The position numbers were made by a program, and so were the translations under genes. The notes beneath the pieces are model-generated. The model saw only the letters and a list, made by a program, of their open reading frames with translations. It made no database searches and was not told the origin of the DNA. Below are positions 22,834-59,066 of a stretch of 64,000 nt of DNA, piece by piece; the first letter of the stretch is position 1; each line of letters opens with the position of its first letter. The stretch comes from Bolinopsis microptera. Its lineage: Eukaryota; Ctenophora; Tentaculata; Lobata; Bolinopsidae. The stretch covers positions 7,249,246 through 7,313,245 of the forward strand of contig NC_087081.1 in NCBI RefSeq assembly GCF_026151205.1, given 5' to 3'.

Positions 22834-23924
22834 CATAATTATTGGCGCGTAGACAATTTAGCGTAAAATTTTAGCATACCCAAGCTTTTGAAACGATCAT
22901 TACAAAAATGACTTCTGAGGGTCAGTTTCCTATGGAATCTTGATCAATTCCGAGAGATAATATCCTTCATACTACAATTCAGTCTAAAAACTAAGTCCGA
23001 AAGAAGGTAAATTTCAGTCGATAAACACGACGACAAGAGAAAATTTGATCTAATTCCGGGATGAATCCGTCCCCGACTATTTTCTTGCGTCATTAGAGGA
23101 GAAGAAGAGCTCTATAAACTCTATAGTTTTCTATATGTTTCGCTATCGCCTGAAGAGGCTGTGCACTTTATCCTAAAGAATAATTTCATAAAAAAAATTC
23201 ACACCTGAAATCCCTTGCACCTAAGTAAGGAATCGAACCCTTAAGGTAACAGCCTGATAATAGATTAGGGGTTTTGAGTACAATCAACACAAAATCTCTG
23301 AGAGTTTGAAAAAGTTCAGACGGTTGTCTACAGACCATTTTTTGAATTTTGTAATTTCGATATTCAGAATATTGTTATGACCCGTCGAAAATATTGATTT
23401 TCACCAATGAACCAGGTCTGTTTAAAATCAGTTACAAGCGCGCGGCCATTTAATTATCACAATCCTTGCCAATAAAAGTATAGAGGACATGTGTAGTAAC
23501 ATTCTTGAATAAAAGCTGACCTGTGTTGGTGATTAACGATTAATGAGCAGGGGAGTCGATAGTGCCTGGCTCTGATTGAACCGTCGGGTTTCACCTCATT
23601 TTGAGCACCCAAAAAAGGCAAAACATATCTTCTGCTACGCATCCAGTCTCTATTGCCTGTCGTGTCCACTTCTGATGAATCGACACTCAATGACATCATA
23701 CATTGACCTATTCTTAACTGGCGCACTCCAGCCTGTCATTCCGCCGAATCTCTATGGGACCCGGAATAGCTGTTATGTTTATGAAACAAATAAGCCCGAT
23801 GTCCCAAGCACCAAGTAAACTAATTCAGGATATGACCCGACATCTTAATTATTACCGTATCATTTTTTACAATTATTAAAGGATATGTCCCGACATAATT
23901 ATTATATATGAGCATTCATTTTAT

Positions 23925-24240
23925 ACCACATTCCATAACAACACGAACTTCGGCCCTCGTTAATACCACATACCATAACAACACGAACTTCGTCGGGCCC
24001 TCGTTAATACCACATGCCATAAGAACACGAATAAAACGGCCTAATTAATACCCATGAACCTTTCATGACGTGAACTGTTCGATAAAACCACATGCCATTG
24101 AAGAACACGAACAACAGCCCTAATTAATACCACATGATCTGTTCATGACGTGAGCTCATGAGCTGTTCGATTAAAACCACCTGCCATAAGAAACACGAAC
24201 AGCGGCCCTAAGATAATACCACACGTCCAGTTCACTAGGC
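23925..24240. repeat. Degenerate ~50-bp tandem repeats
   Basis: About six copies of a unit containing ATACCACATGCCATAAGAAC, then ACGAA, then GGCCCT(A/C). Some copies have CATGACGTGARCTGTTCG inserted. Inside the inverted-arm element. Confidence 0.8.
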
Positions 24241-26439
24241 GCAATGAACGTTGAACTGTTACAATAACAAGCCTCTCAGGATCAGAGTCGCAGGGGAATC
24301 ACTTTACGATACTTGCTTGATCAGAGCATCAGCTTGTATCTCTGTCACCGAAGAAGGGTATATAAGATATCGACGAGGATCAGTCATATTAACCCACCGA
24401 TCCAACCTGCTTTCGCTACAACATCCAGCACCTACCCCTTATTCCTTGGTCAGGCCGGGGTAAAAAGCTTTCTGCTTACTTTCTGTTTGACAACACACCC
24501 TACTACCCTACTCCTTAGTTCGTAACTATCTCCTCCTGCCTAACCCCCTGTCCTCCATCACTTGTCGGATCGATGATCGACAGTTCATTCCATCATACAT
24601 TTATCTTATTCTGAATCACTAGCTTAGGTTCTTTATTTGGCAATTTATTTCCATGACATTAAAGGATGAATTACCTCCTCTCGCATATGATTATTCTGAT
24701 GACCTCACATAGTTTCCCTCTTTAAAGTTCTTAGCTAAATTGAAAAATGTATTCGTAATCTGCCCGCTAATGTTAGTCGAGGGACCCCTCTGTAAGATTA
24801 TTCCTGTGGCTGATTGATTTTAGATGGAACTGGTTTTACTACCCCAGTTTATTTTACTAAATAATTTTTAACAGCAATTTAATAAGATCAAAATCCGTAC
24901 CACGTACTTTAAAATCTTACATTCATGAAAATCAAAAGTAGCTATGACCATAAGTGATGAAGGAGATGAACGTCACCCGATATTAGTACTGCTCTGTTTA
25001 AATTCACATCCGGACTAGTGGCTCAATAAAACGCGTCGGAATTAAAGCTCAGCTAAAGCCTGAAGACTATTCAATCATGTATAGAAAATAACTACACTAC
25101 CAATATGTCCCCTCAAAAACATGTCCAAAACATCAAAACAGCACAGAAACACACTCTCAAAAAAAAGAAGTTGTCAACCGTTGCTCTCAGCGGCACAATA
25201 AAATTTGTCCGTCCTTTATGTAAAACTTTTTGGTCGGTTCTGGCGAGTGCCCGCTTCTGTCATGTCCGTACCAGATCTTTTCCGGAGCTTCCTCTGTTCG
25301 ACAGACCGATCAGGCTCAAGAAAACTGTCATAAACGTCTCACTCTCCGCAAGGTTCCTGCAATTCCTCATCATCTGATAAACGATGAGCGAGTTTGAGGT
25401 GATAACATTAAACTGGTCGCGTTGAAGTCAACCGTTTTCTTTTCCTATTCACTGAGCCTCTACTTTTGGCTTATGCCAATAGTTTCCAGAACTTCACTGA
25501 CTTGGTGAGTCGAGCTTCTTCTTCTTTTTCCTCAGGCAACCGAAGATTAAGAAGGTTCCTGCTGCGGTCCCTCCTCTGCAACAATAGTCTTGACTTCAGA
25601 CCCAATCTTCCGGGGCTGATTACTGAGACTGTGCTGGCAACTTTGATACGACAAGCTGTAAATGAACTCCGCTTTCCATGAATCAGCAACTGAACTTACA
25701 CAGTTTTCTTCAAGCGCTTCAATGTTCTCAGTCCTTGACAAGCTGATACTCGGCCTGAACACTGAAACCTGCCCTTGCTTCTCATAAACTGACCTGAATT
25801 TGCCTTTATTCCTAACTTCCTTGTTTCATTTGTCCTGTCTCTTCAAACCGGATAATATCCAGATATCAGTATTTTAATCATGAACTAATATACAGCGAAC
25901 TACTCCGTTATTTGATATCCTATTCACCGGTTCAAAACCTTTCATGTCATCATTAGAACCGATAACTTATAAGAAGATCAGTTTTTAGGCTGTTTTGGGC
26001 GAAATCTGAAATTGAGAAAATTCTCTAATTTGAGGAATCCCATTATAATGATTCATCTTCTGTCTGCCCCTGCCGCGAGCTGTTTAGCCTGAGAAAAACC
26101 CCTAAGTGTCAACATTTTTGAATAATTTTTTACGCCGCGCGCCGCGGTAATACGCGCATTTACAAATTTTACCCCTGGCCCTCCCCCCTTCCCGTAATCA
26201 ACCGTGATCAAGAACCCAACCACCCCCCCCCCGGCCCTCCTGACAGCAAAGTACGAAATCATGGCCTGATCCCCCCTTGACAATTTTCTAAAACAACATT
26301 TTTTCTACTTTTCATGGCTACCCCTATCATGCTATGATGATGAGCGAAATCATTGTTATGAATCCGGCAAGCAACTTCTAGACTACTTACTACTGCAGGT
26401 GTCAGATTATTGGCGTGTTTGAATTTTATGTGTATTATA
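24241..26439. other. Core of the inverted-arm element, unidentified
   Basis: Overlapping short ORFs occur at 25105-25377 (Lys/Arg-rich) and 25466-25681. None shows a domain I know. They may be relics of a transposon protein. Confidence 0.35.
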
Positions 26440-27029
26440 TGATGAAAACAATATTTTTCGCCGGGTCATAACTTTACTTCAGAATAGTCTAAATTCAAAT
26501 TTCAAAAACTGGTCTGTAAGATAATCCGTCTGAACTTTTTTTTCTTGATTTCAGAATTTCTTGTGTTGAGGTACACAAAAACCCATAATTTAGGCCGTTA
26601 TTTAAAGGGTCGATCCATACTTGGTTTAGATTTACGGAAGAAGGTAAAGATTTTATGTGCCATTCTTTTTTCGTGAATTTTTCTGAAATTATTCTTTAGA
26701 CTATATGCACAGCTTCTTCAGGCGATAGCGAAACAATAGAAACTATAGATTTTATAAAAGCTCTCTTTCTCTCCTCTAACTGAACGCAATAAAATATAGT
26801 CAGGCGGACTCACCCCGGAATTTCAGGGAGCCAGCCGAAGGCTTCAAGTCCAATAATCCAAATTTTTCTCTTGCGTCGTGTTATCGACAAAATTTTAACC
26901 TTCTTTCGGACTTCATTTTTTTTAGACCTAAACTGTAGTATGAAGGATATTTCTTGAATGATCAGAGACTCCAAGAGGCATCATGTAGCCGGTGGGCCCG
27001 TCATGATACGAACATCTCGACACGTCCTG

Positions 27030-27290
27030 GGTTTTGTCGGGGTTTGTCCGGGATATGTCGGGGTCTGACGGGTTTGTCGGGATAGTCCACCCCCCCCCCC
27101 CCCTACCCCCCCCTGGTTCTGTCGGGTTTGTCAGGGTCTGTCAGGGTTGTCGGGGACTGTCAGGGTTTGTCGGGGTCTGTCGGGGTTTGTCGGATAATGT
27201 CAGGTTTGTCTGGGTTGTCAGGGGTTTGTTCGGGTCTGTCGGTTTTGTTGAAGGATATTGTCGGGTTTACGGTTTGTCGAGCCCTGGAGC
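27030..27290. repeat. GTCGGGTTTGTC-type minisatellite
   Basis: Degenerate 9-18-bp units of GTCGGGGTYTGTC interrupted by a C-rich run at 27088-27114. It lies in the right arm of the inverted-arm element and accounts for the glycine/valine-rich ORFs. Confidence 0.85.
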
Positions 27291-27668
27291 TACATGAAGC
27301 CTCCATAGGAAACTGACACTCAGAAGTCAAGTAATTATCGTTTTCTAAAAGCTTGGGTGGGCTAAAATTTTTACGCAAAATTGTCCTACACGGGCCATAA
27401 TAATGACCACCCGCTGTATATAGGCCGGATATTCGATCAATTTCTAAATTTTATCACTATCAAGAGTGAAATTGAGTGAATTTGAATTAAAATATTGTCA
27501 AATTGTTATTATTCTAAGAGGGTAAAAAAAGAAAAGTTGGTAACGTAATCAACGACCAAATCCCCCTCTAAGTGTATGATTCATGTTATGACTATTAATA
27601 ATAATTTATTTTCTCAGGAGACGACGTGCGAAAGACAAAAATTTGCCTAGCTAAAGAAATCTAGCTAA

Positions 27669-28118
27669 GAAAGCAGAGGTTCAGAGCAGAATCTTGAAGC
27701 AGAAAGCTCCGACCAACATAAACACCTCCAGGCGCAGCAACACAAAACAAAAAAAGGTGGCACCAAAACAATTCACCCAACTCCTGAACAGTACAAGGAA
27801 ACCCCCCAGACAATTACAGACTCCTCTGGCGTTTGGTCTTCTCCCTGGAAGGCGGCAAGGAACAACTACACAAACCTACTAGAAGAACTGATCGCTTTGG
27901 ACCTTTTCCCATCCAGACACCGCCCCTTTGCGATTATGAAGCTGGGCTACGGAACAGTGTCACTGCTGTCCGCCCGGGAACTACTCTACGTGGCTTGCAC
28001 TTCCCACTTCAAACAGGCTCTATGGAGGAACTTCGCTCGCTCCGAAACCTGGTATCCGGAGTATCAGGTGTGGATCCTTCCAACGGATCGGAGCTCTACT
28101 TTTCATCCCTCCTGGTGA
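27669..28118 (+). CDS. Unidentified ORF, possibly a mobile-element protein
   Basis: An open frame of 149 codons without an early ATG follows a TAA at 27666-27668. The product is Gln/Lys-rich at first, then DSSGVWSSPWKAARNNY, NLLEELIALDLFPSR and HFKQALWRNFARSETWYPEY before the stop. The composition is protein-like and unlike the flanking DNA, which is AT-rich. Two other frames are also partly open here, so codon bias rather than selection may explain it. No domain recognised. It lies just right of the inverted-arm element and may be its displaced coding remnant or an exon. Confidence 0.3.
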   Translation, partial: ESRGSEQNLEAESSDQHKHLQAQQHKTKKGGTKTIHPTPEQYKETPQTITDSSGVWSSPWKAARNNYTNLLEELIALDLFPSRHRPFAIMKLGYGTVSLLSARELLYVACTSHFKQALWRNFARSETWYPEYQVWILPTDRSSTFHPSW

Positions 28119-28159
28119 CGTCCCACTACGCGCTAACGCATGGCAACCCTTAGAGTTAG

Positions 28160-28800
28160 AACCTAGCCTCTCCGCAGATATGATGTCCAATTGAATCAGG
28201 ACAACATTTCTAACCACCTGCCATTCTAACAGCACATTCCTTATTTCACTGCCACATAGCGCATATCTACACTGATAACACACCTAATTGCGGTGAGGCA
28301 GCATCATAAAGTTACCAATATCAAATATGTTTGCAGATCAGGGCCAGTCGACTCGACCAATAAAATTTTAATCGAATAGTTTTAATAGATAACATCACAA
28401 TTATAATCTGCGTGCCCCTCGGGGATGAATATTTAACTTATTTCAATTATATATTACTTTTGAGTAAACATTGGCTGGTACTACGGACCAGTCCCCCAAT
28501 CAATCATATGTTTATTACGTACCGATACTTAAGAAATAAATTTCAAGTTTCTGTTCAAGAGTAAATATACTACTTTTTAATTTAACTCTTATAAGTATAG
28601 TTTATTCATACGGAGCACAACATCGGCTAACTTGTATTTCACTAACAAGACCACGCAGAGCTATCACGTGACATACCCGTAGGTTTATAAGCCACTGACA
28701 GACACCGATAAGAGCTGCGTGGCCGCTCTTCGCCGGATTTTATAACACATTTTAGACGGGACACGGATAAACTCCTTCAATCATAGGCAGGTATAGTAGG
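28160..28800. other. No gene seen
   Basis: 5' flank of the oxygenase gene; may contain its promoter. CGGATTTTATAACACATTTT (28732-28751) is the only TATA-like sequence I noted. Confidence 0.35.
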
Positions 28801-28864
28801 TGACGAGACCAACTTCAAGGCTTTTCAGTGAGAGTCAACTTAGTACATAGTTTCATGAAAACAG
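28800..28864 (+). other. Possible 5' UTR exon of the 2OG oxygenase
   Basis: A textbook donor (AAAACAG|GTAAGT) lies at 28864/28865. A good acceptor (TTTTAACTCTTCAG, exon from 30327) lies 12 bp before the oxygenase ATG. Together they imply a 1.46-kb 5' UTR intron. The upstream edge of the exon is a guess. Confidence 0.4.
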
Positions 28865-30326
28865 GTAAGTTTAACTTAAACCATTTGTTAATGGGCGGTG
28901 CCATTTTGAATTTTTGAAGCAGGATTGGAATTAGGTGTTAATTGTTAAAAAGAGGAAATTGCAGGCTGCCGGATCTTGATGGAAATGTTTAATGAATACA
29001 AAATCCGGTTTTTTATTTAACTTGGTAATAACATGGTCCCGCACCTGCTATCATACCTTCAAATCCGAAGTTAAGGACCCGGCACTTAAATCGCACTTAT
29101 AATATGTTGCCACTGTTTTGTAAAGTTGTCAAGATGCCAGAAAATCTGTCGGTATAAAAATCAACAACACATATTTATATATACACTAATTGGCAATAGC
29201 GCAACTTCAGCAAACACCGCTATGATGTTTATCAATGTTCAAGAATTGCTTGTTAATAAAAACACCCCGAGGATTACCATTTTGTTTGTTAACAAGCAAC
29301 CATCGAGTAATTGTCACGTTTATATAATTATCAATTACAATTAGAAATTATCAATTATTGCTTGTTATGTATGTGCAAAGCTTCGATGATCTAAATTTGA
29401 GCCATTGTGTAGTGCGTATATTGTGCCGAATGTATAGAGTTTTGTCAACACCTGAATGTACGAGAGTTCAGTTAATGTATAAGTTTCTTATAGTTTGTTC
29501 TGATTTGTATTGGAATGGTTAGTCTTTAATTGCAAATTATGCGAATTTTGTCCGACAAAGGCTTAAATAAGGACGGATTTGACTGTACTATGTAGGATTT
29601 CAGATATATTAACCATGTATATTAGTATTATTGTATATTACATTTCTTTTTCCTAGACTAGCTCGGGAAAATAATTATAAACCCAATCATTCTACTTATA
29701 CTTAGTTAACTTTTAAATGACAACTGAATGCAACCGGCGATAGAAATTTAGAGATAACTTGACAATTAAACAGGCCCTCAACCTAAACTGAAAATCTGAT
29801 CTACAAAAATGTGGGTTCAGTTATCGTATTAAGTATACTTGTAGTGTGTAATATGACCTGGGTTTATTATATTATATAGTGCTATGATCTTATGATCTAG
29901 TTACTATGTGAGGATTCGCTCAATAATTAAATTCTGCTGAAGAATGTCTTGATCTCTCCTATTATAAGTTAGTTTTCTCAGTTAAAGTTGTAATGATCTT
30001 GCACGACGATCGAGGCCGGATCGTTACCACACAAGTTCTAGAAATCGGTCCCGAAATTGTTTAGTGTTGTTGTCTCAAATTAGGAGATAGGATCTCCTAG
30101 ACAGGAGATATAACCAAGCAGTATCGCCTGTCTTCATACTTTGTGTTTGTTATTGTAATTAAACGGTTATTTTGCAGCTTTTTCTGTACTCACTACTCAG
30201 GGGTAACTTGTATACTAACAACACTACATAACACACAATTTGTTTTTTTACAGTGTTTACAGTGTTTTACTGCTATTACAGGTTCTGTTATAAATATAAA
30301 AGTTTTGATCCATTTTAACTCTTCAG
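28865..30326 (+). other. Probable 5' UTR intron; no other gene seen
   Basis: AT-rich. GT...AG as described for the 5' UTR exon. I searched it for minus-strand exons continuing the GAB-like gene and found none. Confidence 0.35.
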
Positions 30327-30338
30327 GTCACCAGTAAA

Positions 30339-31430
30339 ATGTCCTGCTCCACCGAAGAACAGTCTGAATCAGTAGCAGCGGTAACAATATCATTCAATGA
30401 CCTGAAATCTGGAAAAGACCTTAGCACGGAAATTGGGGAAGCATTTGGATTTAACGGACTTGGTTTGATCCTGGTAAAGGACTATCCTGAATTCCAGGAG
30501 AAAAGAGAAGCAGTTTTAAGAGCAATCAGGCAGTTCGCTCTCCTCCCGGATGACACGAAGGAAAAATATGCGATCCCTCAGTCTCATTACAGTGTTGGTT
30601 GGAGTCATGGCAAGGAGAAGATGAAGAACGGAATTCCGGACGTTGCTAAGGGGTCTTACTACGCACGACCCCATGCGGACGTTATTACTGAGGATGAGGA
30701 ACTGAAAGCTAACTTTCCTGCGACTTATTTAGACAATGTATGGCCGAAGACGGAATGTCCGGAATTGGAGCTAGCTTTCAAGGACATGTCCAAAGTGCAG
30801 ATTGATCTGGGACACCATGTTTGTAGACTGTTTGATCGGTATTTGCACCAAAAAACACAAGGCACACACGAACTGGACCGGTTCTATGATATGGTGAAAG
30901 ATTCAGTGGCCTACAAAGGAAGAATGCTGCATTATTTCCCAGTAGAACCGGAGCTGAATTCCTCACAAGATGGGTTGTGTGGGTGGCACCTGGATCACGG
31001 ATGTATCACGTGTCTCCTCTCACCTCTTTACCTTGACCTGGATGGCAACACTCTACCTAAACCAGAGGAATGCGGTCTCTACGTGAAATCTCCCAGAAAT
31101 GGGTCGATCAACAAAGTGGACATTCCAGTAGACTGCCTTGCAATTCAGCTGGGAGAATTCTTCCAGATCCTAAGCGGAGGTCTCTTGAGAGCCACGCCCC
31201 ACTGCGTGAGATCCAGCAAGAGTTTGAACATCACAAGGGAACAATTAGCTGTTTTCATGGATTGTCCCCCGACCCAGCTGATGGAACTACCAGAGTATTC
31301 CTTGTCACGTGATAAGGTTTTCAGCACTCCTTTCTTACCAAAGGGTGTCCCTGAACTCAAATCAAGGACTGTTGGAGCTAATTGTTACAGAGATTTCGCT
31401 CAAAACACTTTTAAAGCTTATTTAAAATAA
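30339..31430 (+). CDS. 2-oxoglutarate/Fe(II)-dependent oxygenase, isopenicillin N synthase-like
   Basis: A complete 363-aa intronless coding region. The fold order matches the IPNS/plant 2OG-oxygenase group: an N-terminal DIOX_N-like region (about 14-130, with FGFNGLGLILVKDYPEF and LPDDTKEKYAIP), then the jelly-roll catalytic domain (about 190-310). The iron triad is H217-x-D219 (GWHLDHG) and H288 (ATPHCV). R300 is the likely 2-oxoglutarate-binding arginine, although the residue two after it is Gln rather than the usual Ser. No signal peptide, so probably cytosolic. Substrate unknown; animal members of this group are mostly uncharacterised. The gene lies tail to tail with, or inside an intron of, the minus-strand GAB-like gene. 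The ATG at 30339 is preceded 12 bp upstream by a splice acceptor, which supports this start. Confidence 0.88.
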   Translation: MSCSTEEQSESVAAVTISFNDLKSGKDLSTEIGEAFGFNGLGLILVKDYPEFQEKREAVLRAIRQFALLPDDTKEKYAIPQSHYSVGWSHGKEKMKNGIPDVAKGSYYARPHADVITEDEELKANFPATYLDNVWPKTECPELELAFKDMSKVQIDLGHHVCRLFDRYLHQKTQGTHELDRFYDMVKDSVAYKGRMLHYFPVEPELNSSQDGLCGWHLDHGCITCLLSPLYLDLDGNTLPKPEECGLYVKSPRNGSINKVDIPVDCLAIQLGEFFQILSGGLLRATPHCVRSSKSLNITREQLAVFMDCPPTQLMELPEYSLSRDKVFSTPFLPKGVPELKSRTVGANCYRDFAQNTFKAYLK

Positions 31431-31456
31431 CTGTTAACTTATAGATGACATGGAAT

Positions 31457-56074
<24,618 letters not shown>

Positions 56075-56584
56075 CTATGCTACTGATAATCAAGAATTAA
56101 GAGAAATTATTCTTTGATCACATCCATGGACTGCAATTCAAAATCAGTGAACAAAGATCAAAGTAGACAGCTATAATAGACATGTGGGAAACTCAATTAA
56201 TAAATAATAAATTTAATAAATAAATGCTATTTTATACATCACAAAAAGGATATAATAATTAGAATTCAACCCTTCTGCTCAGCTGCAAAAGATACTTTTA
56301 ACTTGAAAATTGCACATCTTAAGGTTATGACAACTAATGTTGCCCTAATCTCCTTAAAGTCAATGGTAACTTAGACAGAATAAACAACTTCTAGTTTTGT
56401 AATAATAGTATAATAGTAATAGTAATAGTACTATGTTTACAGTATGTACTGAAGGGTATCCTAGCAAGTTTCCTGAACTTTTAACAGGTACCCCTCCTCA
56501 TTTAACCCTCAATCAAGTTTCCTATCATTCGGCTGAGTTCACCGAGGGATTGCATAGGTCCAATGAATCCTTAACTACTCCATA
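56075..56584. other. 5' flank of the GAB-like gene
   Basis: Presumed promoter or 5' UTR region; I see no definite TATA box or upstream exon. Confidence 0.35.
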
Positions 56585-56663
56585 GACTAGGTGACACTGG
56601 GATTTGAACCCTGGACCTTCTGCGCGCAGAAGGCCGATGCTCTAACCACTAGGCCGCCTAGCC
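56585..56663 (-). repeat. tRNA-derived SINE head or tRNA pseudogene
   Basis: The minus strand shows a pol III A box (TAGTGGTTAGAGC), a B box (GGGTTCAAATCCC) and a 7-bp acceptor-like stem (GGCTAGG/CCTAGTC, one G-U pair). The D stem has a mismatch, and the anticodon arm is replaced by a long perfect hairpin (CCTTCTGCGCGCAGAAGG), so it is not a functional tRNA. The tRNA-like head followed by unrelated sequence fits a SINE. Confidence 0.6.
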
Positions 56664-56708
56664 CCTGTAATAGTTTATCAATAGAAATTAAAAGACTTTC
56701 TGGACAGG

Positions 56709-56810
56709 TAGTGGCGTAACGAAGGGCCCCGCCGACCACACTTTGCAGGGGGCAACATCATAGGGGGCACTTCTTCAGCAAGGGCACCAACAGGCAACAT
56801 TACGCCACTG
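56709..56810. mobile_element. 102-bp MITE, (C/T)AGTGGCGTAAC ends
   Basis: Left TAGTGGCGTAACGAAGG and right GGCAACATTACGCCACTG are imperfect inverted repeats. The internal sequence AGGGGGCACTTC, then GGGCACCAACAGGC, matches the larger relative at 58586-58936. Flanking 8-mers do not match. Confidence 0.7.
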
Positions 56811-58392
56811 CAAGCATTCAATTTTGTCTAATAATCTTTGACATCCAATCTTGGAGCAGATGAGGAAGGACTCTGGGCGAACTTTCAGTGTGGCAGTTAC
56901 AAAGCAATTATGTCACTATTGCTGATAAAACTTGGCAGAGTTTGAATTTGCTCATTTGAGCACAGCCCTAAATACAATCTCAAAAAAAATGTCCAAATAA
57001 AATGCATGCAAAACATACATTGTTCATCAAAAGTAGACAACATTTTTCAAACTACTGATTAGCTTAGTTTAGGAATTTAAAAAAAGAAAAAAGGGGGGAC
57101 CCCCAACCCATGTAACTGAGACACCTCACAGCAAGTAGACCAAAGTGGCTCTTGCTTGTGAAAGGTGTATCAACTACCCGCCGAGGTGGTGGGTTGGGAG
57201 TATCCCCTGGGATCATTTCGTCCGTAAAATTTTACACAATATAAAAGCTACAATAAATTATTTATAAAATTTACATAAACAAACTTAAAAGACCTCAAAG
57301 CTCGTCTTTTGAGGAATGAGATTGAAGTTTAGGAATAAACATTGAAAACCACCTGAGAAATTAACAACCGTCGAGATAATAAAAATTTACAGCACTCACA
57401 AAATAACATTTACTTAAGAGCGTATTGAAGGGAACTTTTTGACATACGTTGCATGCCACTTTTCGCGCACGAAGCGCGCGCCACCGAAGGCGTATATATA
57501 TCTCTGATATTTGGGATACGTAACATTGAACATGTATCAAGGAACTTTAAAATATATACTACTGAAAAGTGAAAAGATATATCATTACCCAATCCTCAGT
57601 AAATTACCAATTTAACTAAAACTTACTTCAATCGTAATTGTCAGATTGCAATTTAGCTTTGTCATTTTTTGTATCACGTCGTGACCCCCATACCACGGTC
57701 GTTTTACTAAGTAAAACCCCTTTATCCTTTTTACGATTCAGGGGAGCCGCGCACTCGTGCGCGGCGGCCGGTCATACAACGTATGACAAGTCATTTATTG
57801 ATTTGCGACCATGAAGATTGAATAAAATTGATTTGCTTACCCTGAAAATTGATGGCTCAGTTCTAAAAACTGTCGTCACGTTATTTGGCTTGTTAGTCTA
57901 AATTGCTGGATCCTTTCAGTACGTGGAAATTTGAGAATAGCGCCGCGCACAGGGCGGCGGGATGATTGCCGCCTGCAGTTAATTTAATAAGTATTTATTT
58001 CAAAAATTCTGGGCCGCGCCGAGCATCACAAATTTAACTGTAGCAATGCATAATTGAACACAGAATTAAGTAAAACAAAATTTTAAGTAAAACAAAATTT
58101 AAATTTTATTGCCATTACAATGAATAATGATATCATAATAAATATAAGTAGACATCCGATAATAAACTTGTTACATCCAGTACAACCCAAGATATAGATA
58201 CTTAATTTTTTGGCTATGATGGCCCTTCCATCATGTTTACCCGTTGTGTGATTCGAAAAGATGTTATACACATGTGTAATGTTGCATAGATCAAAGAGAA
58301 TCCTGGAATTTAAATCAGTAAATTAGAATGCTGGTCATTATGCTGGTGATGGTTCATAATATATATAGTATGACTATATATAGTCACTGGTT
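56811..58392. other. No gene seen
   Basis: A short inverted pair (GGGGACCCCCAACCCA-like at 57096, TGGGTTGGGAGTATCCCC at 57189) hints at another small MITE. GC-rich patches at 57465-57490 and 57740-57770 (CGCGCACGAAGCGCGCG; GCCGCGCACTCGTGCGCGGC) are short palindromes. Otherwise nothing. Confidence 0.45.
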
Positions 58393-58624
58393 TTGGAGAT
58401 GGATATTTATATGTACAATGACAGAGTCCTAAATGTTGAAAAGGCTTCCTTCACGCCACTGGTGTTCAGTACTACAGGAGGAATGGCAACCGAGGCTTCA
58501 CAGTTCCTAAAACATCTCGCTGAAAAGATCAGCCTAAAGAAAGGCCAACGGTATTGTGATGTGATGTCATTTGTCAGACGCAGACCAGTGGCGTAACTTA
58601 GGTCCCCGCATACCCCGCTGTGCG

Positions 58625-58656
<32 letters not shown>

Positions 58657-58830
58657 TATAAGGGGGGCGCAATTTTCCTGAATTTTAGGCCCTTTCACTG
58701 AAAAAACGCCTTGTTTGTGTATTTCCCTGTCCAATTTAGCGTTCGGTCGACGCGAAAAAATATTTGGGGTACCTTTTTTGCTTCAGGGGGGCGCAAAAAG
58801 CCTTAGGGGGGCGCCAAAAAAAGTACCCGA

Positions 58831-58861
<31 letters not shown>

Positions 58862-59066
58862 GGGACACAAAAAATTTTAGGGGGGGTGCTTTTTTTCACT
58901 GAGCGGGGGGCGCCAACAGGCAAAGTTACGCCACTGACGCAGACTGCGTTTTGATCTACTCAGAACCTATATAATCTCTATGAGGGGGTACAGAGGTACC
59001 AGAACCCTTCCACCCACGGCAATAAGTGATTTGGACCTTAACCTGATCAACACTCTTAAACCCTAA
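58393..59066 (+). pseudogene. Retroelement polyprotein C-terminal fragment split by a MITE
   Basis: The left part (58393-58585) reads MYNDRVLNVEKASFTPLVFS, then TTGGMATEASQFLKHLAEKI, then CDVMSFVRRR. The right part, from the duplicated target site at 58937, continues in the same frame with LRFDLLRTYIISMRGYRG to a TAA at about 59066. The ExxSFTPLVFSTTGGMxxEA and RCRLxFxLLRxxxxxxRG pattern is a C-terminal module I know from many repeated invertebrate retroelement ORFs; I cannot name the family with certainty. No start or catalytic region is present, so it is a relic that was open when the MITE landed. Confidence 0.6.
58586..58936. mobile_element. 351-bp hAT-type MITE with perfect 8-bp target duplication
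   Basis: Starts CAGTGGCGTAACTTAGG and ends GCAAAGTTACGCCACTG. It is flanked by ACGCAGAC on both sides (58578-58585; 58937-58944). The interior has a long G run (from about 58625), repeated GGGGGGCGC motifs and a ~29-T run near 58832-58860. The CAGTG tip and 8-bp duplication fit hAT. Confidence 0.9.

Larger units (their letters stand above)
22834..27405. mobile_element. Decayed 4.6-kb element with long inverted arms
   Basis: The left arm (about 22834-23405) is a diverged reverse complement of the right arm (about 26440-27405). Shared blocks include GCGTAAAATTTTAGC, CAGTTTCCTATGGA, TATCCTTCATACTACA, TTTCGCTATCGCCTGAAGA and GTTATGACCC. The right arm is lengthened by a minisatellite. The ~3-kb core carries only short ORFs with no recognised domain, so the family is unknown. 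Substitutions and indels show it is old. Confidence 0.65.

Noticed and set aside
23215-23260. tRNA-like T-arm on the minus strand (AAGGGTTCGATTCCTTA)
   Set aside because: No matching D or anticodon arms around it; lies in the decayed inverted-arm element.
56585-56663. Functional tRNA gene
   Set aside because: A and B boxes and the acceptor stem are present, but the anticodon arm is a long hairpin without a proper loop and the D stem is mismatched; better as a SINE head.
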